A DNA stretch of 64,000 bases from Cydia pomonella (lineage: Eukaryota > Arthropoda > Insecta > Lepidoptera > Tortricidae), in the NCBI RefSeq assembly GCF_033807575.1, contig NC_084720.1:15073570-15137569 (forward strand), written 5' to 3'. This document shows, one piece after another, positions 9,931 through 20,977 of the stretch; positions within the stretch are counted from its first letter, which is position 1, and every line of letters begins with the position of its first letter. A model generated the notes under the pieces. That model was not told the origin of the DNA. It worked only from the letters and a program-made list of their open reading frames with translations, and did not search any database. The translations under genes were made by a program, and so were the position numbers.

Positions 9931-12107
9931 AGTGAAAAAAAATTAAAAAAAAAAAACTAAAAATCACTTATTTAGGTAAATATTTCGTTTTGACGATACA
10001 GTTAATCCCCTAATAAGTATATTATACCTGTGACAGGAGACCCCGAGCAGAGTGAAAAGCAAAGTGTAAGTATAACTCAGGCATATATAAATCGATCGTT
10101 TTAAATCATTGTTGTACAATATACAATTTTATCCTATCTGCTACCACCACGAGAGTCGAAATAGGCTTAAACTCGCACAGTCTTAATCGGATTGAACTCC
10201 CTTTCCTTTGCGAGGCAAAATCTGTCATTATTTCCTGTCCTAGCTCACACGAGCGAGCCGTGTTATTGATGACCAGGGTAACATGGCCTTGACGTATGAC
10301 GTACGCACGTACCAACCATGCGTAATCGGAGGGCGCACTTCGACAGGTTTATGCCATTTTATAATTATGTTTAATTGCCTTTTGAGAATTAATCTCATTA
10401 CTTGTATAGCCAAATATATTTGATTACCTTAATTCTTACGTTAGAAATGTTTCACTTTTCGTGTTCGCTGGTAATAAGCTAAATTTCTGTTTAAAATTTA
10501 AATAGTGTTACGGCTTAAGCGTTCCGCACACCTTACTAAATTAAGAAACTGACGAGAGGCACGCAGCTGTTGGTAGAGATATCTGCAATATCTGCATCCC
10601 ACTTCTTATTATGTATTACTGCGTCTCTGTTGTCAGCACCATTCTTAGCGCCCGTAAGGCCCGTCTTTCCGAAGTAATATTTAAGTCAATGACGCCTACT
10701 GTTTGCTTGAGGCTATGAGCTAGGTAAGCAACGCTAATCACATCTCGTCCACTAATCTTTATACACATTCGCTGTACGCCAGAAAGTCGTATCTTCGTAT
10801 AAGTCACAAAATAACACGTCGTTTTAGATCGAAGTGTCAGTCCAGGTAATCCCTGCTTAGTTTGTAATCGAGGCTTCTATTTGATACAAAAGCCTATATA
10901 TTAAAGTCGGATCTCTTTATCCGGTCGTTAAACCCCCTGTCATGGCATTTGTTTTACGCTTTATAATAAGAAATTGGCTTTTAATTATTTTACTTAAAAT
11001 ACTCACATAGGTACGTATATACAGGACTCACATACTCGTATGACCCAAAAAGATGTTGAAAAGGAATATACATATTTCTTATTTACACGACTTATACAAA
11101 ATGTAATACAAAATTACAAATTATATTCATTACAAACAAAATGTATTATTTAGGTATCCATGCCTCCGCTTGAACCACCTACGAGATAACACCCGGTAGA
11201 AACGTAACCCTAATTGGGTGAATTTCTCAATAAGCAGACCCATCTATCGTGCCACTCAAGTACTAATGTCGCCTGGTTGCCAGCGTCGGCTGCTATCTTC
11301 TCAGTACGCTTTTGTAACTCAGCCAGCAACACGTCTACAAAGCAAGTTTATAAAAACAAATTCAAATCGTGATGATTATTTTCGAAACCTCAAATTTCGT
11401 GACTATATTGTAGTCTCCTTTAGCGTTCATACTCAAATGCAAAAAAAATTTAGACATTGTTTATAATTGTTGTTATATACAATGTGACGCAGTAAAAGAA
11501 TTGTCAACGTATTTTGGGTCAGCTTGTATTCACATGATAAGGGTAAGGAAAAGTGTTAGTACCCACTAACAGATTACATTTTTCTTAAAATATATATCAG
11601 CAGGACCTACGTAAGGAAAACCGCTGCATCATCAAACCTAATATCAGTTGAATAGGTAATGAAATTTTGCATCGAATTAAGTTTATGAAAAGCTACGTCA
11701 TCGGTTCGACTTACGTGACGGTATCTATTCGACTAGCAAACAAATGCATATACGCGATACAAGCCTTGGCTGCGCATGGCACGCATCACTGAATGCAATG
11801 AAAGACACGCGTGCTACGATATGATGCCAGATACCCATTACGCTCGAACGCATGCCAAATACACGTCCAGAACAGAAATTTGCTGATATTTCTTATTGAC
11901 AAAGAGGCCTATTCAATCTTACATTTTGACATCAAAATGATATCTAAATTGCTTGCGCCAATACGACCAAATAGAACAAGCGAAATACACGTGCCAAGGA
12001 CAACTCAATGACATCATTTAGATATCCTTTTCTTATCAAAATGTAGTCAGAGTCAACATCTCCTGAAGATGCTTCGTAGAGAGGCGAAACACGTGTACTT
12101 TCGGTGG
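9931..12107. other. 2.2 kb with nothing recognised
   Basis: Only short open frames (60-80 codons) without recognisable motifs are present. There is no tRNA-like box pair and no clear repeat. Confidence 0.35.
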
Positions 12108-12260
12108 TATTTATTTGCGTATTTATTTTTGCCGTGGAAGGGTGGGAACATCAATTGTATGTAAAAATACGCAAGTAGGTAAGTATAACGGGCTAGCACT
12201 GATTAACGACCACGTTATCTTTTTGCGGATTAGCAAAGTAACATTTTTTGTTTTAATTCA
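12108..12260 (+). repeat. Dispersed repeat H, copy 1
   Basis: TATTTATTTGCG, a TTTTTGC-GTGG-GGG block, GGAACAT, a TTG-ATGTAAAAAATACG-like block and GCACTGATTAAC align with 22615-22755. Each copy gives a 60-codon open frame; the frames are similar but carry no recognisable domain. Confidence 0.55.
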
Positions 12261-12496
12261 TATGGATTTCCGCAAAGTAACGCCTGATTCTATTCGTTAA
12301 TTATTGGATGTCTTTCATACTCGATACTAACTGTATTTATAACTGTGACAGGCTTGCGAATTCAAAAAAGAGGTAGTAGTGGTGCCTCGTCAAAATGATT
12401 TTTAGATTTTTATTATTGTATGTATATTAGTTAGTAAGGTATGTATATGGGCCTTAGTTGCCTGAAAATATATTATTTATATTTAATTAAATTTAA

Positions 12497-12640
12497 GCCC
12501 AATTCGAACTTCAATATGCGTCAAATATTAGGTCTAGATCTATATTCGATACGGATGATACGGACTGAATGAATTTGACATATTTGATCCATATACTCGT
12601 AGTACCTAATATTTGATGTATTTTGAAGTTCGAATCGGGC
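12497..12640. repeat. 144-bp inverted-repeat MITE, family I, copy 1
   Basis: GCCCAATTCGAACTTCAATA, then GCGTCAAATATTAGGT, at the left is mirrored by the right end ACCTAATATTTGATG, then TTTGAAGTTCGAATCGGGC. The arms are about 37 bp. A second copy lies at 34934-35079. Confidence 0.8.
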
Positions 12641-12699
12641 CGTCTCACAGGCTTTCAAATTTAAAAAACGGAGGCAGTAGGTTCGATTCCTGAAAATTA

Positions 12700-12830
12700 A
12701 GGTGACACTCGGATGGCAACTGCAGCTGTATTACTGTTGCGACATTACTGCAGCGGTGTTGATGCTGACGCTGTCTCCGTTAAATTCCTTGATGATATGA
12801 ATGACTGATTGAACGTCCTAATCATCGCTT
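12700..12830 (+). repeat. Array-family MITE, copy
   Basis: AAGGTGACACTCGGATGGCA, then ACTGCAGCTGTATTACTGTT, matches the 5' half of the 225-bp unit at 17270 and 17492. An internal CTTGATGATATGAATGA block matches CTTGATGAAATGAGTGA there. The 3' half is lost or diverged. Confidence 0.65.
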
Positions 12831-12870
12831 GACACCTCATGTAACAATAAACCTTTTAATTTGTTAAATG

Positions 12871-12883
12871 TATAGTCATATTT
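12871..12883 (+). repeat. Target-site duplication, left copy
   Basis: TATAGTCATATTT is repeated exactly at 13110-13122, flanking the SINE. Confidence 0.9.
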
Positions 12884-13109
12884 ATGTACGAAACTTATGT
12901 ACGAAATATCATTTGATATTTACCACTAGCTTTTCGGTGAAGGAAAACATCGTGAGGAAACCTGCATACATCTGCGAAGAAATTCAAAGGTGTATGTGAA
13001 GTCCCCAATCCGCATTGGGCTAGCGTGGGGACTATAGCCCGAGCCCTCTCGCACATGAGAGGAGGCCTGTGCCCAGCAGTGGGACGTATATAGGCTGAAT
13101 TATTATTAT
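12884..13109 (+). mobile_element. 5'-truncated SINE with 13-bp target duplication
   Basis: The body starts inside the element (ACTTATGTACGAAATATCAT) and continues with GTGAAGGAAAACATCGTGAG, then GAAACCTGCATACAT. It ends with the tail block CCCAGCAGTGGGACGTATAT, then AGGCTGAATTATTATTATT. The 3' tail is shared with LINE tails of the lepidopteran type, consistent with LINE-assisted copying. The tRNA head seen in the related 26209-26526 copy is absent, so insertion was 5' truncated. Exact flanking duplication defines both ends. Confidence 0.93.
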
Positions 13110-13122
13110 TATAGTCATATTT
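13110..13122 (+). repeat. Target-site duplication, right copy
   Basis: Exact copy of 12871-12883. Confidence 0.9.
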
Positions 13123-13909
13123 CCATACAGACATTTCATACTCATTAGTGTTCAGGTGCATTCACATAATTAATATGATTGCTGATGCGAAACGCGCAGT
13201 AAGGCCATAATTGTTACCCGCTGCAGTAATGGATGGCAAACACATCGAAATAGTTGCAGGATAGCGTTCCCTGCTGAATTGAGCTCCATTTGTACACCGC
13301 TCGTTTGTGGGGTCTCAGTGACAGGGAAAAAGTAACTTACGCTACTGCAATGATTAACAAGTAATCTTAGTTCAGTAGTATGGAAGTTGCCGCTTTTGAA
13401 AACATCAATTCGGGGTTAATGAGAAATGTCATGACGATTTATTATGAAATTAAACGAAAAACATTTAATATAAAGTTCCTAATAAATACAAGCATTTCAC
13501 AATAATAAATAAAACCATACAAGACTGTGCTTAATTACTTAATGTATAATTAATTTTATTTGTATTTGTTACAGGTACATGCTATTCCGTATTCTCAAGT
13601 TAGGGTGTGTGACAGTAGCGATAGCGTGAGATTAGATTTATTAAAAATTCTTAAGTTTTGTTTTGATTCTAAACAATTTAAACTGAGTTGTCCGAAACAC
13701 TTTTAGGCAGTTTGATATTATTACACTTTTCATCAGTTGTGTTATTGTGTATACCTACAAGGATAAATTATAACACTGTATTTTTTTAATGGCAAATTGC
13801 AATGTACCATTGAAATTTCATTTAATATTTTGAAGAAAAAAATAACTTTTATATTCTAGTTCTGAATTAAATGAAGTGCATATTTGTCATCATCATACAT
13901 TTAAAAGTA
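13123..13909. other. Nothing recognised
   Basis: AT-rich, with no gene-like signal. Confidence 0.4.
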
Positions 13910-14290
13910 AGACTAGTTAAGCAATTTTCATGTTTGGCGGTCCTCTGCCTTCTCTTTGACAGCCTTATACGACACGACGTTGATATTCCTTCATTTGATT
14001 CATGTAAGCTCTCCTCACTTTTCCCTTCTTTCTCTTTGCTTCAACTTTCCCTTCTATTATGTTTTTGATAAATTTGTCGTGTCGTAACAGGTGCCCAAGC
14101 ATCTTTCCTTTTCTATTATCTAGCTTATTAAACTTCTTCTCTCTCCAACTATACGTAGAACTTCTTCGTTGGTTTTCTTTTCAGACCAACTGATCTGACG
14201 CCAGCCTTACATCTCAAAAGCCTCCAGCCTCTTCATATTACATTGTCTCATATCGGGCTTACATATTCTTAAGGCAATATAATAAATTTT
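13910..14290 (-). pseudogene. LINE reverse-transcriptase C-terminal relic
   Basis: Reading leftward, the minus strand gives MKRLEAFEM, a stop, then ISWSEKKTNEEVLRIVGERR. After a frame change it gives MLGHLLRHDKFIKNIIEGKV, a basic stretch, SYKAVKEKAEDRQT. This order (KRLEAFEMW, TNEEVL, MLGHLLRHD, RPR-rich linker, EDRQTW) is the post-reverse-transcriptase tail of RTE-like endonuclease/reverse-transcriptase LINEs. At least two stops and a frameshift show it is dead. The plus-strand open frame 13871-14068 is its antisense shadow. Confidence 0.82.
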
Positions 14291-14735
14291 GGACAAGTTG
14301 TGCTCCGCTAACACTCTGACCACAAATTCAGGAACAAACATCGGTTCGGCGTTAATTGTTTGCAAACTGGCTACAAATAGCATACCGCGCATTCCGCACA
14401 ACAAAACTACTACCTTTATACCTAACTTTCAAATTGCTGTAGCTTTTACCTTTACAAAAAAATGTCTGTGCTTATACTGTGTTGTTAACATTTGTTAATT
14501 AATATAATGATACCAATCTCTTATATTTCCCACAATGATTTTGAACCTTGTTTCAAAGTGATGAATGGTTAACATATCAACACGTCCTCTATTCACTACA
14601 CGTGCAACCTAACTGCTACTATTACTACTCTCGCTTACGCTTCTAAGCACATCGTCTGTTAATAAAGTTTATTTCGGTATTGGTTGCTAACACAGTTATA
14701 CTCTAGTTCCCCTCCCACTCTCTCTCCTCTCGCTT
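14291..14735. other. Unassigned, with short third copy of the 14751 repeat
   Basis: Around 14331-14365, ACAAACATCGGTTCGGCGTT, then AATTGTTTGC, resembles the core of the tandem repeat at 14751-14960. No gene is recognised. Part could be upstream LINE sequence, too diverged to read. Confidence 0.35.
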
Positions 14736-14750
14736 TTGCTCTTGTTTACC

Positions 14751-14960
14751 CAGCATCCTTTTTGTAACAAACACTTCGGCGTAAAACATTTACTAGCACA
14801 CCCTATGCTGTTGAAACTGCAACCACTTATTTTTCCTGTTTACGTCCTTATACTCGCTGTCGCTTCTGCTCCCGCTTACTCAGTGACCGCATCCTTTTGT
14901 AACAAACATCACTTCGGCGTTAATCATTTGCTAGCACACCTGCGCTTGGAACTGCAGCGT
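14751..14960 (+). repeat. Short direct duplication, two copies
   Basis: Copy 1 (14751-14823) and copy 2 (14889-14960) share CATCCTTTTTGTAACAAACA, TTCGGCGT-AA-CATTT and CTAGCACACC, offset by about 138 bp. An open frame spans both (14736-14975), giving peptide echoes FCNKHFGVKHLLAH and FCNKHHFGVNHLLAH. No known protein was recognised. Confidence 0.7.
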
Positions 14961-15124
14961 TATATCCTGCACTAATGCGGCTCCTAGCTGAATTAATTTG
15001 TTGTAAATAATAGCAATGAGACAACATTATTCTTAGTCGAAGGTGCAGCTCATAAAATACGGCGTTGCGTGAATCATATTGACACGATTCCGAAGTAAAA
15101 AACATAACAATGAAAACAAACATT

Positions 15125-15410
15125 TCTGGAATTCCTCTTCACACTAAAATCGCTGACCCAATTTAGATAAAATTTGGTTTAGAGATAGTTTGAGTCCCAA
15201 AGAAGAACATGGAATAGTTTTTATCCCAAAACTTATCCCTGAAGGATATGAAAAGGGAGGTGGAAATTTTTATGGGAAATTAATAACTGCTCAACCGATT
15301 TAGATGAAATCTACATCTTTGAATTAGTTGAAATGATATCAAACTTGACTTAGAACCTAAACTTAAGCAATTATTAATCTCAGACGTCACCGACGCTGAA
15401 AATTGCTAGA
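15125..15410 (+). repeat. Dispersed repeat G, copy 2
   Basis: Shares GAGATAGTTTGAGTCCC, AAGAACATGGAATAGTTTTT, GGGAGGTGGAAA and AGATGAAATCTACATCT with 9640-9930, same orientation. Confidence 0.7.
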
Positions 15411-15439
15411 CAAAATTGTTTGATAATGCGGACTTCACG

Positions 15440-15660
15440 AAAAGGTGACGTTCGGATGGCAACTGCTGCGGCTTAAATGCGGGCACTGTATCTGTCAATT
15501 TGCTTTATAAAATGAGTGACGTTCTGCGCCGCATTACTACCGTGATTATGACGTTCAATGCATAACTCATTTTTATGAATAAAATTGACAGCTACATTGA
15601 TGATACCAATGCCGCAGCAGTAATTTTGAAACAGTAATGCAGCTGTGGTCATTTTTGATA
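15440..15660 (+). repeat. Array-family MITE, copy
   Basis: Starts AAGGTGACGTTCGGATGGCA, then ACTGCTGCGGC, and contains ATAAAATGAGTGACGTTC. It ends with a GCAGCTGTGGTCATTTTTG block comparable with the 3' end at 17680-17700. Internal order is rearranged relative to the tandem copies. Confidence 0.65.
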
Positions 15661-16224
15661 TGAATTGTTTCGCTTCTAGAAAAAAGACTCAACTCTAATA
15701 ACAGCCAGATCTTATCGCAGCCTTCATATTTTTATACTTTTTATGCAAAAACTCCGCTGAACTGTTTAGACCTAAGGGCATTGCGTTTAAATTACGACTT
15801 CTGCAAAACCCACCTTCCAGCTAGACACATTATCTTGTATGCATAGCCTAACTTATCTACTCTGCATATTCTGTTACCATACAAAGCGCTTCGTACTGGC
15901 CTTTACAAAATCCAATCTCTCACAAACATTCAGGGCAAAATGAAAGGGGCATAATGGCACATAGCAAATGATAACGTATAAAAATATGTAGTTCCACCAA
16001 AATGGGAGCGTATTCGAGTCATTAACTCGCTCTCGGATTGATATCTCGCGAAGGTTGAAACTCATCCTTTCACCCCAAAGGGGGAAATTGAGATATAAAA
16101 CAAGGAGATAAAGAGAGCCCGGCAGCGCTGTTCTACTAGCTTGGCAAATTCAAGTGACGTTTGATTATAGTTTTCGAGTGTTCTTGTCTTCTGACGAACT
16201 TGAACCAATCGATTGCTCTCGTTT
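15661..16224. other. Nothing recognised
   Basis: No coding motif was identified. The right part may be the continuation of the LINE relic at 16225. Confidence 0.35.
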
Positions 16225-16500
16225 TTTCCTAAATTGTTAATCAGAGAAAATGCTTCTCGTTTAGTGATTGCACAGAACGGTTTTGGGCCGACTAGGCCTT
16301 TGTTTCACTTGACATTGGCCATTTATCTTTCACTACTGGTTCAAGTAGCAAATTTATTCGCTTTTTCGTTTTCGTCAATGTCGGAATGCTCTGGAACCCA
16401 TCTAAGTGTGACTTTTTTGGAGTTAGTCAGTGTATTTCGGGTAGCGTTGCAGTTCTGGACTATTTTCTTTTCTAAAAATAGTCTGTACTGCAATGTCTCT
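16225..16500 (-). pseudogene. LINE RNase H domain relic
   Basis: On the minus strand the frame from about 16487 reads through NTLTNSKKVTLRWVPEHSDI, then DENEKANKFAT, and hits a stop at 16341-16343. A further stretch reads VGPKPFCAITKRE. WVPGHSGIxGNExADxLA is the signature of the RNase H domain in jockey- and R1-type LINEs, followed by a GPEPFCG-like block. Here Gly is replaced by Glu in WVPxH and stops interrupt the frame, so it is a pseudogene. The 118-codon plus-strand frame 16213-16569 is its antisense shadow. Confidence 0.85.
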
Positions 16501-17173
16501 TCGATTGTATGTGGAGTAGGGAAAAAATCCTCAGTTTACATAAGTAGTTTTTTTACTTTTTTTATTTAAAGGTACATGTTTTGCATAGCTAATCTATTGT
16601 CCGCCGAATTTTTTTTAAAATTGCTCGAATAAGTAAGATGTCAAGTTCGGACGAATTCAATGTCGAGTCAGATAGTTTTTTTTTAAAGGAAAAGAAAGGC
16701 ATAGACTTATTTGTGAACTACGAAATGAGGAGCGATAAGTATATTGAGGTCACTTTACACTGGTTCTACTAATAAATTTCCTCCACGCCCGCTCATCCAA
16801 TGAAAGCACAAGGGTAGGATTTCTATTTCATTACTTTACCGAGCATTATTCTAAGTAAAACCAGTATTGATGGAATCTAAGGCTAAAAATAGTCCGTACT
16901 GATTGCGAGGTCAATTTATATTAGTTTCTCAGTGTTTGAGTGGGAGCCCATGCTGAGTGAGTAAGGGGTTGGAATATAGATGGTCACAGGACGTTGAATA
17001 AAAGGATGCTTTATGAAGGCTTTTGAAGCTTAAATTAGTAGATATGGGGAATGTTGGAGTATTTTCATCATATGGTTTATAATAAAATCTTGATTACATT
17101 AATTTAAATGTATTCAGGTTTTCTTTAAAGCGTATTTTAGAGTTGATATTGATATGATACAATCGCACGGCGC
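16501..17173. other. Nothing recognised
   Basis: Probably flanking or older LINE-derived sequence. No domain is readable. Confidence 0.35.
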
Positions 17174-17710
17174 ACGGCGAACATCACTCATTTTATCAAG
17201 GAAATTGACAGATACAGCAGTGAAAATACACATCCCTCAACCGTACTGTAATGTCTGTAATGTACCTACGGTGACGTTCAGATGTCAACTGCAGGTTCAT
17301 TACTGTTGCGGCGTCGATGTTGCCGCCGCTCTTCTTTTCAATTTTTTTAAATAAAATGAGTGTCGGGTTGAACTTTATATTTGCGGCAGTAATGCGGCGC
17401 CGAACATCACTCTTTTTATCAAGGAAACTGAGAGATACAGCGGTGGAAATACACATCCCTCAACAGTAATGTATGTAAGTAATGTACCTAAGGTGACGTT
17501 CGGATGTCAACTGCAGGTGTATTACTGTTGCGGCGTCGATGTTGCCGCCGCTGTTCCTGACAATTTTCTTGATGAAATGAGTGATGGAATGAACGTTATA
17601 TTATAATCGCGGCGGTAATGTGGCGGCGAACATCACTCATTTTATCAAGTAAATTGAGCGATACTAGGGCGACAAAAATGCAGCTGTATTTGACATTTTT
17701 ACGTTACCTT
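17174..17710 (+). repeat. Head-to-tail tandem array of a MITE family
   Basis: AACATCACTCATTTTATCAA-type landmarks fall at 17180, 17403 and 17629, a 223-226 bp period. Units share GGTGACGTTCGGATGTCAAC, TATTACTGTTGCGGCGTCGA and TGTTGCCGCCGCT. The array ends at about 17705 with ACATTTTTACGTTACC, an approximate inverse of the AAGGTGACGTT start, so the unit is an inverted-repeat transposon that has been amplified in tandem. Open frames here are accidental. Confidence 0.85.
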
Positions 17711-17847
17711 TATCAAATCAAATCAAAAATCATTTATTTCGAACAAAGGTCCGTAATGTGTTAGTAAAATACTAATACCTAAATCAAGTGCTAGAACAAA
17801 CATAACATTAAAAATTTTTTTTACATAATGGGGTATATAGCTGTTGT

Positions 17848-18115
17848 ACCCGGTTGTCTGCCTTTTCGCCGAAAATTGTATTGCGGAATTTCACTTGCCA
17901 TCCAACTTTTCGCAGACGCTTCATTTGGCCGACCAAATTTTACCAAATAATTATTTCGCAACCATTTCATTTCCCAACCCCATAGTTGAGAAATGAAAAT
18001 TGCGTACTAGGTTGGATTATGTAAAGTTGGGAAATGAAATTCGCCCAAATGAAACTTCTGCGTTTGCAAATGAAATTCGGCAATACAATTTTCGGCAAAA
18101 AGGCAGGATACCGTT
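17848..18115. repeat. Inverted-repeat MITE, about 45-bp termini
   Basis: The left end GTCTGCCTTTTCGCCGAAAA, then TTGTATTGCGGAATTTCA, is mirrored by the right end TGAAATTCGGCAATACAATT, then TTCGGCAAAAAGGCAGGATA. The interior repeats GAAATGAAATTCGCC-like motifs and a palindromic AACCCCATAGTTGAGAAATG area. Open frames on both strands are by-products. Similar phrases occur widely in Lepidoptera; superfamily not assigned. Confidence 0.8.
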
Positions 18116-19324
18116 GTACACGAAATGTGAATGTTACATGTAGCAACTCATGTCGACGACTTAACAGTCGATTTTCATTTACAAAATCAAATATTATTAC
18201 GCAGTGGTACAGCCCTAGGGACGAAAGCAAAATATTAAATACGGCTCTAGCCCCTTCCAGGCTTGCTTCGTTTTATAGGTCAGTTAACATTGGGAACCTT
18301 TATGTGAACCTTTAGGCGAACTCTGATAAGTTAACGTTACCCCTTTTAATAACGTGTTCAAATAAAAAAAGACATCGACGTTAGTAAAGGTATTTTAAAA
18401 TAAAGTTGCTCTCACGTACTGAAATACCCATTATTAGAGGGGTCAAAATTATTTTCCTTGTATTTTTTTGTCACCAAAATATGTGAGGGAGTGAAGCCTT
18501 TTGTATGAAGTAAAATTTAGTTTTAAATTTATCTCATGGTAAATGTAATAAACTAGATGTAATAGTACTCGTATTTTTTATTTATTTGATAAAATACAGA
18601 AATACAAGCATAACAGAGTGGTCCAAAACAAGACAACGAAAGGAATTTCGTCCCAGGTATCTCCCTAATACGAAGAAATCTAACGGATTTCTATGCATAG
18701 TTGTACTATGTTAAGTTCCACCCAAATCACTTTAGCTGCTTTGTGCGATTAAGTAGCAAACATTAAAACAGTTATATAAAACTACCTTAATATATATTGT
18801 TCTACTGCAGCTAAGTTGCAAAAAACGATGTACGATCAATATAAAATAGTACCACCAATATGCGAGTACGAGCGATATGCATAGAAAGTAGGTTACGCAC
18901 ACGTTAGCGAATAACTTAGTGTCAAATTGATGGTAGCCATACAGAGTCTTGCATATCAAAAGCCAAACAAACGCTTTTCCGAACTACAATTGAAGCTATT
19001 TGAAATTCTAATTCCCAATGACGAGTTCGCGGTAAAATTCTAAGGCTGAACGTTTCCAACTTCGAGCTGAACAAACAGAAGTTTAGAGGGGAAGAGGAAG
19101 TTGCTATTCTTGTTGCTTACATAGATTACAGCCTCTTAATAATCCGAACGTACTATGTATAATTACATCAGAATGATATTTTAATCAGGTTATTTAGTTA
19201 TCATGCGTCTCGCCCGCGCCAATATGCAATACACGTAGATACGAAAACGCATGGACGAAATACACAGAGTTGGCCTGCATGTGACCTCAATTATAGATTA
19301 TAACCAGATTTATTGCTAGAAATA
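18116..19324. other. Nothing recognised
   Basis: AT-rich; small open frames carry no motif. Confidence 0.35.
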
Positions 19325-19405
19325 TAAGCTAAACATTTTTTCCTTCTTATGGTCTCAGAAATGAGTGGTTAAAATCACTCGGGTTCCTCGTGGGCACCTT
19401 ATAAT
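19325..19405 (-). repeat. MITE family B, 5'-end fragment, inverted
   Basis: The complement reads AAGGTGCCCACGAGGAACCC, then GAGTGATTTTAACCACTCAT and TTCTGAGACCATAAG, matching 31563-31625 and 4960-5010. The rest of the element is missing. Confidence 0.6.
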
Positions 19406-19997
19406 TTAATGAATCGTCTACCAGATTTAAGGCAAGATTTTTTATTTCTGTGAGTTTTCTTTGTTATTTATATATATAAGTATTATATATTTTAATACGC
19501 TTCAACGAGTCAAGTGCGCTTATCTCACGACTGCTCCGAACAGGCTATAAGGTCTAGTGTTAGAGAGAACCAACATGATTTGTAACTAAGCCTTGTAGAA
19601 GCTTAACAAACATCGGTTTTGTTAAGCCCCTTCTACAAAGCTGAGAACAAAGCTTGCGGCCTTGTAGTAGGTGGTTTGCCATTAAATTGTAACCCGTATA
19701 TTGCATCCCAACCAAGACCAGGTTGACCAAGAATTATCGGAAGTTTGGTTGGGTACTGTGTAGTAACATTCAGCTAGATTACAATTTCAACTACCCGTAA
19801 TGACTGCCAACTTCGGTAAGCTCGTCTGCAGATCTTTATTCATCTGGTAGGGCGATAGTTCTGAATTCAAATCTATAACTGTTGTCAGTTATCTTCAAAA
19901 AGACTGAAGGTTGGAAGCCACGATCGCAGCACGGTCTTTAGACAGTGAGAATACAGTTCAACCTTAGAGAAATAAGTAAGCTTATAGTGTTCATTCC
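19406..19997. other. Nothing recognised
   Basis: No gene or defined repeat. Confidence 0.35.
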
Positions 19998-20118
19998 ATA
20001 ATCGTTAGTGACCCTGCCTATAAAGCAGGAGGTCCCGAGTTCCAATCCCAGTAAGGGCATTTATTTGTATTTGTGTGTGAGTTATGGATGTTTTCTATGT
20101 ATCCATGTATCTTTCAGT
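19998..20118 (+). mobile_element. tRNA-derived SINE-like fragment
   Basis: GTTAGTGACCCTGCCTATAA, then AGCAGGAGGTCCCGAGTTCC, then AATCCCAGTAAGGGCATTTA, has a tRNA-like arrangement. A degenerate A-box lies at about 20005, and a B-box-like GAGTTCCAATCC at 20037-20048 is one substitution from GGTTCGAATCC-type boxes. The downstream GAGTTATGGATGTTTTCTAT, then GTAT, is the usual continuation of this lepidopteran SINE. The A-box has mutated, so pol III activity is unlikely. Confidence 0.65.
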
Positions 20119-20325
20119 GTTAGTAACTAGGTCTCCCAGGATAAGGATAGGCCGTATAACGGATTTATATATGTGTAACTTAGCAGGTTTGCTGAGAAGC
20201 CTGGACATCAACACTTTATGGAGGGCTGCACTGCACCGCAGGGCGTGTTGGATGCGTATGTTGTTCTCCTCCTCTCTGGTGTTTGTGGTCTGGTCTGGTC
20301 TCTCCATAGATAAAATTACAGTCAA
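20119..20325 (-). pseudogene. LINE reverse-transcriptase fragment
   Basis: The minus-strand frame reads NNIRIQHALRCSAALHKVLM, then SRLLSKPAKLHIYKSVIRPI and LILG. The pattern SKLLSRxTKLxIYKTLIRPxLxYG follows the catalytic core in many non-LTR retrotransposon reverse transcriptases (thumb region). The piece is about 65 residues and lacks the catalytic Asp-Asp box. It is directly adjacent to the SINE-like fragment. Confidence 0.82.
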
Positions 20326-20807
20326 GAAATTTTATGAGCCTCTTCGTACATAGTCATAGTGACAATCAGCATGAAAAACTATAGGAATGTTATATTATTG
20401 TCACTGTAACAAAGTATATAATGGCATAAAAATTAAATTCCTTAACCGTAAGTGAGACCGGGTACGGCTTTTTCTTACACCATCACCAAAATATCGCAAA
20501 AGCCGTACGTAAAGTAGTAAAGTAGTACGTTTGTAAGTACTCCTATCTATGCTGCGCTAGTACCTTAATTTGTGCATCTGCTGTAATCGCATACACGTTC
20601 CAAAATGGCCGACGAAAAATACTTACTGCCGCTCCGATTGCAAGTGCCAAGCCGAGTACAGATAGGAATTTGGGCCGAGACGTGAATGTTTATTCGGATT
20701 TAGAAGCACAGGCGGCAATGGAGCCGTGTTTCAAGCGTGTTGTTACATTTGCCTGCCGATAACGAGTCGAATGCAGAAGGATCCAGTTTAAATTGTGACG
20801 TACCAAG
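20326..20807. other. Unassigned; one small hairpin
   Basis: GTACGGCTTTT (20462-20472) and AAAAGCCGTAC (20498-20508) form a perfect 11-bp stem with a 25-nt loop. Nothing else is recognised. Confidence 0.4.
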
Positions 20808-20977
20808 CTGATTAAAGCACACTACTGATTAAAGCACACTTTTAACCGCTTAGGATTTTTGTGCTCGTGTCACCGCCGGTACGAATTTACATGAAGTTTT
20901 GTCTTGTTTATCAGACTGCAGCAAAGAGAGCTGGATATTGTATGTCTTATATATCAGACTACGGCGGTTAAAAAGTT
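20808..20977. repeat. 17-bp direct repeat and possible small MITE
   Basis: CTGATTAAAGCACACT occurs at 20808-20823 and again at 20825-20840. CTTTTAACCGC at 20839 and GCGGTTAAAAAG near 20967 are inverted, suggesting short transposon ends about 135 bp apart. Confidence 0.45.

Noticed and set aside
16213..16569. 118-codon plus-strand open frame with hydrophobic stretches
   Set aside because: The opposite strand carries a readable LINE RNase H relic (WVPEHSDIDENE) across the same bases, so the frame is its antisense shadow.
20005..20060. Functional tRNA gene near CCCGAGTTCCAATCCC
   Set aside because: The B-box is mutated, no cloverleaf closes, and the downstream sequence is the usual SINE continuation.
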